Of a stretch of DNA of 64,000 nt, positions 45,501 to 61,619 are shown piece after piece. A program made the position numbers and the translations under genes. Source of the DNA: Bombus terrestris (taxonomy: Eukaryota > Arthropoda > Insecta > Hymenoptera > Apidae); assembly GCF_910591885.1 (NCBI RefSeq), contig NC_063270.1:4588001-4652000 (forward strand). The letters are read 5' to 3'. The stretch's first letter is position 1; every line of letters begins with the position of its first letter. The notes beneath the pieces were generated by a model. It searched no databases. It was given only the letters and a program-made list of their open reading frames with translations, and was not told the DNA's origin.

Positions 45501-48500
45501 TAACGTATAACGTTATATAATATTACGTTATAACGTATAACGTTATATACTACTACGATACAAGGTGTAACGACATATAGTATTACTATACAACGTGCAG
45601 CGTTATGTAGTATTACGTTATAACGTGTAACGTTACATACTATTACGTTATAACGTATAACGTTATATGCTATTACGTTATAATGTATAACGTTATATAC
45701 TATTACGTTATAACGTATAACGTTATATACTACTACTATACAACGTGTGACGATATATAGTATTACTATACAACGTGCAGCGTTATGTAGTATTACGTTA
45801 TAACATATAACGTTATATAATATTACGTTATAACGTATAACGTTATATACTACTACGATACAACGTGTAACGATATATAATATTACTATACATCATGCAG
45901 CGTTATGTAGTATTACGTTATAACGTGTAACGTTATATACTATTACGTTATAACGTATAACGTTATATACTATTACGTTATAACGTATAACGTTATATAC
46001 TATTACGTTATAACGTATAACGTTATATACTATTACGGTATGACGTATAACGTTATATACTATTACGTTATAACGTATAACGTTATATACCATTACCTTA
46101 TAACGTATAACGTTATATACTATTACGTTATAACGTATAACGTTATAGACTATTACGTTATAACGTATAACGTTATATAATATTACGTTATAACGTATAA
46201 CGTTATATACTACTACTATACAACGTGTGACGATATATAGTATTACTATACAACGTGCAGCGTTATGTAGTATTACGTTATAACGTATAACGTTATATAA
46301 TATTACGTTATAACGTATAACGTTATATACTATTACGTTATAACGTATAACGTTATATACTGTGACGTAATAACGTATAACGTCATATACTATTACGTTA
46401 TAACGTATAACGTTATATACTATTACGTTATAACGTATAACGTTATATACTATTACGTTATAACGTATAACGTTATATAATATTACGTTATAACGTATAA
46501 CGTTATATACTACTACGATACAACGTGTAACGACATATAGTATTACTATACAACGTGCAGCGTTATGTAGTATTACGTTATAACGTGTAACGTTATATAC
46601 TATTACGGTATGACGTATAACGTTATATACTATTACGTTATAACGTATAACGTTATATTCTATTACGTTATAACGTATAACGTTATATACTATTACGTTA
46701 TAACGTATAACGTTTTATAGTATTACGCTATAACGCATAACGTTAAATACTATTACGTTATAACGTATAACGTTATACACAATTACGTTATAACGTGTAA
46801 CGTCATATATTACTGCGATATAACATATAAAGTTATATGCTATTACGTTGTAACGTATAACGTATATACTATTACGTTATAACGTATAACGTTATATACT
46901 ATTACGTTATAACGTATAACGTTATATACTATTACGTTATAACGTATAACGTTATATAATATTACGTTATAACGTATAACGTTATATACTACTACTATAC
47001 AACGTGTGACGATATATAGTATTACTATACAACGTGCAGCGTTATGTAGTATTACGTTATAACGTGTAACGTTATATACTGTTACGCTATGACGCATAAC
47101 GTTATATACTATTACGTGATAACGTATAACGTTACATAATATTACGTTATAACGTATAACGTTATATACTACTACGATACAACGTGTAACGACATATAGT
47201 ATTACTATACAACGTGCAGCGTTATGTAGTATTACGTTATAATGTGTAACGTTATATACTACTACGTTATAATGTATAACGTTATATACTACTACGATAT
47301 AACATATAACGTTATATACTTTATTTCCTAACTTGTAACGTTATATACTATTACGTAATAACGTATAGGGTTATATACTATTACGTTTTAACGTATAACG
47401 TTATATACTATTACGTAATAACGTATAACGTTATATACTATGACGTTATAACGTATAACATTATATACTATTACGCTATAACGTATAACGTTGTACACTA
47501 TTACGTTATAACGGATAACGTTATATAGAATTACGTCATAACGTACAACGTTATATACTATTACATTAAAACGTGGAACGTTATATACTATTACGTTATA
47601 ACGTATAACGTTATATACTATTACGTTATAACGTATAACGTTATATACTATTACGTTACAACGTATAACGTTATATACTATTACGTTATAACGTATAACG
47701 TTATATAATATTACGTTATAACGTATAACGTTATATACTACTACGATACAACGTGTAGCGACATATCGTATTACTATACAACGTGCAGCGTTATGTAGTA
47801 TTACGTTATAACGTGTAACGTTATATACTACTACGTTATAATGTACAACGTTATATACTATTACGTTATAACGTATAACGTTATATAGTATTACGCTATA
47901 ACGCATAACGTTATATACTATTACGTTATAACGTGTAACGTTATATACTACTACGATATAACATATAACGTTATATACTTTATTTCCTAACTTATAACGT
48001 TATATACTATTACGTAATAACGTATAACGTTATATACTATGACGTTATAACGTATAACGTTATATACTATTACGCTATAACGTATAACGTTATACACTAT
48101 TACGTTATGACGGATAACGTTATATACTATTACGCTATAACGTATAACGTTATACACTATTACGTTATAACGTGTAACGTTATATACTATTACGTTATAA
48201 CGTATAACGTTATATACTATTACGTTATAACGTATAACGTTATATACTATTACGTTATAACGTATAACGTTATATAATATTACGTTATAACGTATAACGT
48301 TATATAATATTACGTTATAACGTATAACGTTATATACTACTACGATACAACGTGTAACGACATATAGTATTACTATACAACGTGCAGCGTTATGTAGTAT
48401 TACGTTATAACGTGTAACGTTACATACTATTACGTTATAACGTATAACGTTATATACTATTACGTTATAACGTATAACGTATAACGTTATATAATATTAC

Positions 48501-51051
48501 GTTATAACGTATAACGTTATATACTACTACGATACAACGTGTAACGACATATAGTATTACTATACAACGTGCAGCGTTATGTAGTATTACGTTATAACGT
48601 GTAACGTTATATACTATTACGGTATGACGTATAACGTTATATACTATTACGTTATAACGTATAACGTTATATACTACTACTATACAACGTGTAACGATAT
48701 ATAATATTACTATACATCATGCAGCGTTATGTAGTATTACGTTATAACGTGTAACGTTATATACTATTACGTTATAACGTATAACGTTATATACTATTAC
48801 GTTATAACGTATAACGTTATATACTATTACGTTATAACGTATAACGTATAACGTTATATAATATTACGTTATAACGTATAACGTTATATACTACTACGAT
48901 ACAACGTGTAACGACATATAGTATTACTATACAACGTGCAGCGTTATGTAGTATTACGTTATAACGTGTAACGTTATATACTATTACGGTATGACGTATA
49001 ACGTTATATACTATTACGTTATAACGTATAACGTTATATTCTATTACGTTATAAAGTATAACGTTATATACTATTACGTTATAACGTATAACGTTTTATA
49101 GTATTACGCTATAACGCATAACGTTAAATACTATTACGTTATAACGTATAACGTTATACACAATTACGTTATAACGTGTAACGTCATATATTACTGCGAT
49201 ATAACATATAAAGTTATATGCTATTACGTTGTAACGTATAACGTATACACTATTACGTTATAACGTATAACGTTATATAATATTACGTTATAACGTATAA
49301 CGTTATATACTACTACTATACAACGTGTGACGATATATAGTATTACTATACAACGTGCAGCGTTATGTAGTATTACGTTATAACGTGTAACGTTATATAC
49401 TATTACGTTATAACGTATAACGTTATATACTATTACGTTATAACGTATAACGTTATATAATATTACGTTATAACGTATAACGTTATATACTACTACTATA
49501 CAACGTGTGACGATATATAGTATTACTATACAACGTGCAGCGTTATGTAGTATTACGTTATAACGTGTAACGTTATATACTACAACGTTATAATGTATAA
49601 CGTTATATCCTATGACGTAATAACGTATAACGTCATATACCATTACGTTATAACGTATAACGTTATATACTATTACGTTATAACGTATAACGTTATAGAC
49701 TATTACGTTATAACGTATAACGTTATATAATATTACGTTATAACGTATAACGTTATATACTACTACTATACAACGTGTGACGATATATAGTATTACTATT
49801 CAACGTGCAGCGTTATGTAGTATTACCTTATAACGTGTAACGTTATAAACTAGTACGTTATAATGTATAACGTTATATACTACTACGATATAACATATAA
49901 CGTTATATACTTTATTTCCTAACTTGTAACGTTATATCCTATGACGTAATAACGTATAACGTCATATACCATTACGTTATAACGTATAACGTTATATACT
50001 ATTACGTTATAACGTATAACGTTATATAATATTACGTTATAACGTATAACGTTATATACTACTACTATACAACGTGTGACGATATATAGTATTACTATAC
50101 AACGTGCAGCGTTATGTAGTATTACGTTATAACGTGTAACGTTATATACTACTACGTTATAATGTATAACGTTATATCCTATGACGTAATAACGTATAAC
50201 GTCATATACCATTACGTTATAACGTATAACAGTATATACTGTTACGCTATGACGCATAACGTTATATACTATTACGTGATAACGTATAACGTTACATAAT
50301 ATTACGTTATAATGTATAACGTTATATACTACTACGATACAACGTGTAACGACATATAGTATTACTATACAACGTGCAGCGTTATGTAGTATTACGTTAT
50401 AATGTGCAACGTTATATACTACTACGTTATAATGTATAACGTTATATACTACTACGATATAACATATAACGTTATATACTTTATTTCCTAACTTGTAACG
50501 TTATATACTATTACGTAATAACGTATAGGGTAATATACTATTACGTTATAACGTATAACGTTATATACTATTACGTAATAACGTATAACGTTATATACTA
50601 TGACGTTATAACGTATAACATTATATACTATTACGCTATAACGTATAACGTTATACACTATTACGTTATAACGGATAACGTTATATAGAATTACGTCATA
50701 ACGTACAACGTTATATACTATTACATTAAAACGTGGAACGTTATATACTATTACGTTATAACGTATAACGTTATATACTATTACGTTATAACGTATAACG
50801 TTATATACTATTACGTTATAACGTATAACGTTATATAATATTACGTTATAACGTATAACGTTATATACTACTACGATACAACGTGTAGCGACATATCGTA
50901 TTACTATACAACGTGCAGCGTTATGTAGTATTACGTTATAACGTGTAACGTTATATACTACTACGTCATAATGTACAACGTTATATACTATTACGTTATA
51001 ACGTATAACGTTATATAGTATTACGCTATAACGCATAACGTTATATACTAT
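42557..51051. repeat. HOR-B copy 2
   Basis: Near-identical to copy 1 over about 8.27 kb (42557-50830). The differences I noticed are few, for example GTTTAACG at 35783 against GTGTAACG at 44278, and TTACGTAATAACG near 35111 against TAACGTAATAACG near 43606. From about 50831 it departs from copy 1 and resembles the 26.64 kb region. Such low divergence over 8 kb suggests a recent duplication or ongoing homogenisation. Confidence 0.9.
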
Positions 51052-54000
51052 TACGTTATAACGTATAACGTTATACACAATTACGTTATAACGTGTAACG
51101 TCATATATTACTGCGATATAACATATAAAGTTATATGCTATTACGTTGTAACGTATAACGTTATATACTATTACGGTATGACGTATAACGTTATATACTA
51201 TTACGTTATAACGTATAACGTTATATACTATTACGTTATAACGTATAACGTTATATACTATGACGTAATAACGTATAACGTCATATACTATTACGTTAAA
51301 ACGTATAACGTTATATACTATTACGCTATAACGTATAACGTTGTATACTACTACGATACAACCTGTAACGACATATGGTATTACTATACAACGTGCAGCG
51401 TTATGTAGTATTACGTTATAACGTGTAACGTTATATACTACTACGTTATCATGTATAACGTTATATACTACTACTATACAACGTGTAACGTTATATACTA
51501 TTACGTTATAACGTATAACGTTATATACTTTTACGTAATAACGTATAACGTTATATACTATTACGTTATAACGTATAACGTTATATACTATTACGTTATA
51601 ACGTGTAACGTTATATATTATTACGTTATAACGTATAACGTTATATAATATTACGATATAACGTATAACGTTATATACTACTACGATACAACGTGTAACG
51701 ACATATAGTATTACTATACAACGTGCAGCGTTATGTAGTATTACGTTATAATGTGTAACGGTATATACTACTACGTTATAATGTATAACGTTATATACTA
51801 TTACGTTATAACGTATAACGTTATATACTGTTACGCTATAACGTATAACGTTATATACTATTACGTTGTAACGTATACCGTTATATAATATTACGTTATA
51901 ACGTATAACGTTATATTCTTTTACGTTCGCACGTATAACGTTATATACTATTACGTTATAACGTATAACGTTATATACTATTGCGGTATAACGTATAACG
52001 TTATACACAATTACGATATAACGTGTAACGTCATATGTTACTGCGATATAACATATAACGTTATATACTTTTACGTTCTAACGTATAACGTTATATACTA
52101 TTACGGTATGACGTATAACGTTATATACTATTACGTTATAACGTATAACGTTATATACTATTACGTTATAACGTATAACGTTATATACTATGACGTAATA
52201 ACGTACAACGTCATATACTATTACGTTATAACGTATAACGTTATATAATATTACGTTATAACGTATAACGTTATATACTACTACGATACAACGTGTAACG
52301 ACATATAGTATTACTATACAACGTGCAGCGTTATGTAGTATTACGTTATAACGTGTAACGTTATATACTACTACGTTATAATGTATAACGTTATATACTA
52401 TTACGTTATAACGTATATCGTTATATACTAATACGTTATAACGTATAACGTTATATACTATTACGTTATAACGTATAACGTTATATACTATTACGCTATA
52501 ACGTATAACGTTATATACTATTACGTTATAACTTATAGCGTTACATACTATTACGTTATAACGTATAACGTTATATGCTATTACGTTATAATGTATAACG
52601 TTATATACTATTACGTTATAACGTATAACGTTATATACTACTACTATACAACGTGTAACGATATATAATATTACTATACATCATGCAGCGTTATGTAGTA
52701 TTACGTTATAACGTGTAACGTTATATACTATTACGTTATAACGTATAACATTATATACTATTACGTTATAACGTATAACGTTATACACAATTACGATATA
52801 ACGTGTAACGTCATAATTTACTGCGATATAACATATAACGTTATATACTTTTACGTTCTAACGTATAACGTTATATACTATTTCGGTATGACGTATAACG
52901 TTATATACTATTACGTTATAACGTATAACGTTATATACTATTACGTTATAACGTATAACGTTATATACTGTGACGTAATAACGTATAACGTCATATACTA
53001 TTACGTTATAACGTATAAGGTTATATACTATTACGTTATAACGTATAACGTTATATAATATTACGTTATAACGTATAACGTTATATACTACTACGATACA
53101 ACGTGTAACGACATATAGTATTACTATGCAACGTGCAGCGTTATGTAGTATTACGTTATAACGTGTAACGTTATATACTATTACGGTATGACGTATAACG
53201 TTATATACTATTACGTTATAACGTATAACGTTATATTCTATTACGTTATAACGTATAACGTTATATACTATTACGTTATAACGTATAACGTTTTATAGTA
53301 TTACGCTATAACGCATAACGTTAAATACTATTACGTTATAACGTATAACGATATACACAATTACGTTATAACGTGTAACGTCATATATTACTGCGATATA
53401 ACATATAAAGTTATATGCTATTACGTTGTAACGTATAACGTATATACTATTACGTTATAACGTATAACGTTATATACTATTACGTTATAACGTATAACGT
53501 TATATACTATTACGTTATAACGTATAACGTTATATAATATTACGTTATAACGTATAACGTTATATACTACTACTATACAACGTGTGACGATATATAGTAT
53601 TACTATACAACGTGCAGCGTTATGTAGTATTACGTTATAACGTGTAACGTTATATACTATTACGTTATAACGTATAACGTTATATACTATTACGTTATAA
53701 CGTATAACGTTATATAATATTACGTTATAACGTATAACGTTATATACTACTACTATACAACGTGTGACGATATATAGTATTACTATACAACGTGCAGCGT
53801 TATGTAGTATTACGTTATAACGTGTAACGTTATATACTACTACGTTATAATGTATAACGTTATATCCTATGACGTAATAACGTATAACGTCATATACTAT
53901 TACGTTATAACGTATAACGTCATATACTATTACGTTATAACGTATAACGTTATATACTATTACGTTATAACGTATAACGTTATAGACTATTACGTTATAA

Positions 54001-54826
54001 CGTATAACGTTATATAATATTACGTTATAACGTATAACGTTATATACTACTACTATACAACGTGTGACGATATATAGTATTACTATACAACGTGCAGCGT
54101 TATGTAGTATTACGTTATAACGTGTAACGTTATAAACTAGTACGTTATAATGTATAACGTTATACAGTATTACGTTATAACGTATAACAGTATATACTGT
54201 TACGCTATGACGCATAACGTTATATACTATTACGTTATAACGTATAACGTTATACACAATTACGTTATAACGTGTAACGTCATATATTACTGCGATGTAA
54301 CATATATAGTTTTATGCTATTACGTTGTAACGTATAACGTATATACTATTACGTTATATCGTATAACGTTATATAATATAACGTTATAACGTATAACGTT
54401 ATATACTACTACTATACAACGTGTGACGATATATAGTATTACTATACAACGTGCAGCGTTATGTAGTATTACGTTATAACGTGTAGCGTTATATACTATT
54501 ACGTTATAACGTATAACGTTATATACTATTACGTTATAACGTATAACGTTATATACTACTACCATACAACGTGTAACGATATATAGTACTACTATACAAC
54601 GTGCAGCGTTATGTAGTATTACGTTATAACGTGTAACGTTACATACTATTACGTTATAACGTATAACGTTATATAGTATTACGCTATAACGTATAACGTT
54701 ATATACTATTACGTTATAACGTATAACGTTATATACTATTACGCTATAACGTATAACGTTATATACTATTACGTTATAACGTATAACGTTATATACTATT
54801 ACGCTATAACGTATAACGTTATATAC
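51052..54826. repeat. Mixed satellite segment right of HOR-B
   Basis: Contains blocks resembling 33948-34440 (offset 17,230), the 52.0-52.4 kb phase block, a D3 doublet near 52640 and the S units at 53419 and 54318. The last E unit lies upstream at 50480, so frames stay open for long runs here, including the longest in the window (50488-52008, minus strand). No gene-like sequence was found. Confidence 0.82.
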
Positions 54827-54841
54827 TATTACGTTATACAC
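54827..54841. repeat. 15-bp half monomer
   Basis: The unit reads TATTACGTTATACAC and is followed directly by AATTGCGATATAACG, so exactly half a monomer is missing. It is the only unit of this length found. The break joins a first-half start to a second-half end, as expected from exchange between the two 15-bp halves. Confidence 0.9.
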
Positions 54842-57800
54842 AATTGCGATATAACGTGTAACGTCATATATTACTGCGATATAACATATAACGTTATATA
54901 CTTTTACGTTCTAACGTATAACGTTATATACTATTACGGTATGACGTATAACGTTATATACTATTACGTTATAACGTATAACGTTATATACTACTACGCT
55001 ATAACGTATAACGTTATATACTATGACGTAATAACGTATAACGTCATATACTATTACGTTATAACGTATAACGTTATATACTATTACGTAATAACGTATA
55101 ACGTTATATACTATTACGTTATAACGTATAACGTTATATACTATTACGTTATAACGTATAACGTTATATAATATTACGATATAACGTATAACGTTATATA
55201 CTACTACGATACAACGTGTAACGACATATAGTATTACTATACAACGTGCAGCGTTATGTAGTATTACGTTATAATGTGTAACGGTATATACTACTACGTT
55301 ATAATGTATAACGTTATATACTATTACGCTATAACGTATAACGTTATATACTATTACGCTATAACGTATAACGTTATACACAATTACGTTATAACGTATA
55401 ACGTTATATGCTATTACGTTATAACGTATAACGTTATATAATATTACGTTATAACGTATAACGTTATATACTACTACGATACAACGTGTAACAACATATA
55501 GTATTACTATACAACGTGCAGCGTTATGTAGTATTACGTTATAACGTGTAACGTCATATATTACTGCGATATAACATATAACGTTATATACTTTTACGTT
55601 CTAACGTATAACGTTATATACTATTACGGTATGACGTATAACGTTATATACTATAACGTTATAACGTATAACGTTATATACTATGACGTAATAACGTATA
55701 ACGTCATATACTATTACGTTATAACGTATAACGTTATATACTATTACGTAATAACGTATAACGTTATATACTATTACGTTATAACGTATAACGTTATATA
55801 CTATTACGTTATAACGTGTAACGTTATATACTATTACGTTATAACGTATAACGTTATATAATATTACGATATAACGTATAACGTTATATACTACTACGAT
55901 ACAACGTGTAACGACATATTATATTACTATACAACGTGCAGCGTTATGTAGTATTACGTTATAATGTGTAACGGTATATACTACTACGTTATAATGTATA
56001 ACGTTATATACTATTACGTTATAACGTGTAACGTTATATACTACTACGTTATAACGTATAACGTTATATACTATTACGGTATGACGTATAACGTTATATA
56101 CTATTACGTTATAACGTATAACGTTATATACTATGACGTAATAACGTATAACGTCATATACTATTACGTTATAACGTATAACGTTATATACTATTACGTT
56201 ATAACGTATAACGTTATATACTATTACGTTATAATGTATAACGTTATATACTATTACGTTATAACGTATAACGTTATATACTACTACTATACAACGTGTA
56301 ACGATATATAGTATTACTATACAACGTGCAGCGTTATGTAGTATTACGTTATAACGTGTAACGTTATATACTGTTACGTTATAACGTATAACGTTATATG
56401 CTATTACGTTATAATGTATAACGTTATATACTATTACGTTATAACGTATAACGTTATATACTACTACTATACAACGTGTAACGATATATAGTATTACTAT
56501 ACATCATGCAGCGTTATGTAGTATTACGTTATAACGTGTAACGTTACATACTATTACGTTATAACGTATAACGTTATATACTATTACGTTATAACGTATA
56601 ACGTTATATACTATGATGTTACAGCGTATAACGTTATATACTATTACGTTATAACGTGTAACGTTATATACTACTACGATATAACATATAACGTTATACA
56701 CTATTACGTTATAACGTGTAACGTTATATACTACTACGATATAACATATAACGTTATACACTATTACGTTATAACGTGTAACGTTATATACTACTACGAT
56801 ATAACATATAACGTTATATACTTTTACGTTCTAACGTATAACGTTATATACTATTTCGTAATAACGTATAGCGTTATATACTATTACGTTATAACGTATA
56901 ACGTTATATACTATTACGTAATAACGTATAACGTTATATACTATGACGTTATAACGTATAACGTTATATACTATTTCGCTATAACGTATAACGTTATACA
57001 CTATTATGTTATAACGGATAACGTTATATAGAATTACGTCATAACGTACAACGTTATATACTATTACATTAAAACGTGTAACGTTATATACTATTACGTT
57101 ATAACGTATAACGTTATATACTATTTCGTTATTACGTATAACGTTATATAATATTACGTTATAACGTATAACGCTATATACTACTACGATACAACGTGTA
57201 ACGACATATAGTATTACTATACAACGTGCAGCGTTATGTAGTATTACGTTATAACGTGTAACGTTATATACTACTACGTTATAATGTATAACGTTATATA
57301 CTATTACGTTATAACGTATAACGTTATATAGTATTACGCTATAACGCATAACGTTATATACTATTACGTTATAACGTATAACGTTATACACAATTACGTT
57401 ATAACGTGTAACGTCATATATTACTGCGATATAACATATAAAGTTTTATGCTATTACGTTGTAACGTATAACGTATATACTATTACGTTATATCGTATAA
57501 CGTTATATAATATAACGTTATAACGTATAACGTTATATACTACTACTATACAACGTGTGACGATATATAGTATTACTATACAACGTGCAGCGTTATGTAG
57601 TATTACGTTATAACGTGTAGCGTTATATACTATTACGTTATAACGTATAACGTTATATACTATTACGTTATAACGTATAACGTTATATACTATTACGTTA
57701 TAACGTATAACGTTATATACTATTACGTTATAACGTGTAACGCTATATACTATTACGTTATAACGTATAACGTTATATAATATTACGATATAACGTATAA

Positions 57801-57990
57801 CGTTATATACTACTACGATACAAAGTGTAACGACATATAGTATTACCATACAACGTGCAGCGTTATGTAGTATTACGTTATAACGTGTAACGTTACATAC
57901 TATTACGTTATAACGTATAACGTTATATGCTATTACGTTATAATGTATAACGTTATATACTATTACGTTATAACGTATAACGTTATATAC

Positions 57991-59700
57991 TACTACGATA
58001 CAACGTGTAACGACATATAGTATTACTATACAACGTGCAGCGTTATGTAGTATTACGTTATAACGTGTAACGTTACATACTATTACGTTATACCGTATAA
58101 CGCTATATACTATTACGTTATAACGTATAACGTTATATACTATTACGTTATAACGTATAACGTTATATGCTATTACGTTATAACGTATAACGTTATATAA
58201 TATTACGTTATAACGTATAACGTTATATACTACTACGATACAACGTGTAACAACATATAGTATTACTATACAACGTGCAGCGTTATGTAGTATTACGTTA
58301 TAACGTGTAACGTCATATATTACTGCGATATAACATATAACGTTATATACTTTTACGTTCTAACGTATAACGTTATATACTATTACGTTATAACGTATAA
58401 CGTTATATACTATTACGTTATAACGTATAACGTTATATAATATTACGTTATAACGTATAACGTTATATACTACTACGATACAACGTGTAACGACATATAG
58501 TATTACTATACAACGTGCAGCGTTATGTAGTATTACGTTATAACGTGTAACGTTACATACTATTACGGTATAACGTATAACGTTATATACTATTACGTTA
58601 TAACGTATAACGTTATATACTATGATGTTACAACGTATAACGTTATATACTACTACGTTATAACGTATAACGTTATATACTATTACGTTATAACGTGTAA
58701 CGTTATATACTACTACGATATAACATATAACGTTATACACTATTACGTTATAACGTGTAACGTTATATACTACTACGATATAACATATAACGTTATATAC
58801 TTTTACGTTCTAACGTATAACGTTATATACTATTACGTAATAACGTATAGCGTTATATACTATTACGTTATAACGTATAACGTTATATACTATTACGTAA
58901 TAACGTATAACGTTATATACTATGACGTTATAACGCATAACGTTATATACTATGACGTTATAACGTGTAACGCTATATACTATTACGTTATAACGTATAA
59001 CGTTATATGCTATTACGTTATAACGTATAACGTTATATACTATTACGTTATAACGTATAACGTTATATAATATTACGTTATAACGTATAACGTTATATAC
59101 TACTACGATACAACGTGTAACGACATATAGTATTACTATACAACGTGCAGCGTTATGTAGTATTACGTTATAACGTGTAACGTTACATACTATTACGGTA
59201 TAACGTATAACGTTATATACTATTACGTTATAACGTATAACGTTATATACTATGATGTTACAACGTATAACGTTATATACTACTACGTTATAACGTATAA
59301 CGTTATATACTACTACGATACAACGTGTAACGACATATAGTATTACTATACAACGTGCAGCGTTATGTAGTATTACGTTATAACGTGTAACGTTACATAC
59401 TATTACGTTATACCGTATAACGCTATATACTATTACGTTATAACGTATAACGTTATATACTATTACGTTATAACGTATAACGTTATATGCTATTACGTTA
59501 TAACGTATAACGTTATATAATATTACGTTATAACGTATAACGTTATATACTACTACGATACAACGTGTAACAACATATAGTATTACTATACAACGTGCAG
59601 CGTTATGTAGTATTACGTTATAACGTGTAACGTCATATATTACTGCGATATAACATATAACGTTATATACTTTTACGTTCTAACGTATAACGTTATATAT
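57991..59700. repeat. 1,320-bp duplication in the right subdomain
   Basis: 57991-58380 and 59311-59700 match over about 390 bp, including the rare TACCGTATAACGCTATATAC unit (58081 and 59401) and the GTGTAACAACATATAG variant. The offset is exactly 44 monomers. Confidence 0.83.
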
Positions 59701-60720
59701 TATTACGGTATGACGTATAACGTTATATGATATTACGTTATAATGTATAACGTTGTATACTATTACGTTATAACGTATAACGTTATATACTACTACTATA
59801 CAACGTGTAACGATATATAGTATTACTATACATCATGCAGCGTTATGTAGTATTACGTTATAACGTGTAACGTTACATACTATTACGTTATAACGTATAA
59901 CGTTATATACTATTACGTTATAACGTATAACGTTATATACTATGATGTTACAACGTATAACGTTATATACTACTACGTTATAACGTATAACGTTATATAC
60001 TATTACGTTATAACGTGTAACGTTATATACTACTACGATATAACATATAACGTTCTACACTATTACGTTATAACGTGTAACGTTACATACTATTACGTTA
60101 TAACGTATAACGTTATATACTATTACGTTATAACGTATAACGTTATATACTATGATGTTACAACGTATAACGTTATATACTACTACGTTATAATGTATAA
60201 CGTTATATACTATTACGTTATAACGTGTAACGTTATATACTACTACGTTATAACGTATAACGTTATATACTATTACGGTATGACGTATAACGTTATATAC
60301 TATTACGTTATAACGTATAACGTTATTTACTATGACGTAATAACGTATAACGTCATATACTATTACGTTATATCGTATAACGTTATATACTATTACGTTA
60401 TAACGTATAACGTTATATACTATTACGTTATAACGTATAACGTTATATACTATTACGTTATAATGTATAACGTTATATACTATTACGTTATAACGTATAA
60501 CGTTATATACAACTACTATACAACGTGTAACGATATATAGTATTACTATACATCATGCAGCGTTATGTAGTATTACGTTATAACGTGTAACGTTACATAC
60601 TATTACGTTATAACGTATAACGTTATATACTATTACGTTATAACGTATAACGTTATATACTATGATGTTACAACGTATAACGTTATATACTACTACGTTA
60701 TAACGTATAACGTTATATAC

Positions 60721-61550
60721 TATTACGTTATAACGTATAACGTTATATACTATAACGTTATAACGTATAACGTTATATACTATTACGCTATAACGTGTGA
60801 CGTTATATACTACTACGATATAACATATAACGTTCTACACTATTACGTTATAACGTGTAACGTTATATACTGTTACGTTATAACGTATAACGTTATATGC
60901 TATTACGTTATAATGTATAACGTTATATACTATTACGTTATAACGTATAACGTTATATACTACTACTATACAACGTGTAACGATATATAGTATTACAATA
61001 CATCATGCAGCGTTATGTAGTATTACGTTATAACGTGTAACGTTACATACTATTACGTTATAACGTATAACGTTATATGCTATTACGTTATAATGTATAA
61101 CGTTATATACTATTAAGTTATAACGTATAACGTTATATACTACTACTATACAACGTGTAACGATATATAGTATTACTATACATCATGCAGCGTTATGTAG
61201 TATTACGTTATAACGTATAACGTTATATACTATTACGTAGTAACGTATAACGTTATATACTATAACGTTATAACGTATAACGTTATATACTATTACGCTA
61301 TAACGTGTGACGTTATATACTACTACGATATAACATATAACGTTCTACACTATTACGTTATAACGTGTAACGTTATATACTGTTACGTTATAACGTATAA
61401 CGTTATATGCTATTACGTTATAATGTATAACGTTATATACTATTACGTTATAACGTATAACGTTATATACTACTACTATACAACGTGTAACGATATATAG
61501 TATTACAATACATCATGCAGCGTTATGTAGTATTACGTTATAACGTATAA
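60721..61550. repeat. 510-bp duplication in the right subdomain
   Basis: 60721-61040 and 61231-61550 share the TAACGTGTGACG unit, the CGTTCTACAC change and the rare TATTACAATACATCATGC unit. The offset is 17 monomers. Confidence 0.85.
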
Positions 61551-61619
61551 CGTTATATAATATTACGATATAACGTATAACGTTATATACTACTACGATA
61601 CAACGTGTAACGACATATT

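Noticed and set aside
34062..51051. Assembly artefact as the sole explanation of HOR-B
   Set aside because: A few real base differences and different right flanks (42336 against 50831) argue for two true copies. It cannot be excluded without reads, so it is kept only as a caveat.
50488..52008. Long minus-strand open frame (506 codons) as a protein-coding gene
   Set aside because: It consists of ten-residue repeats caused by the 30-bp period. It has no domain, no codon bias and no promoter context, and equivalent frames are open on the other strand.
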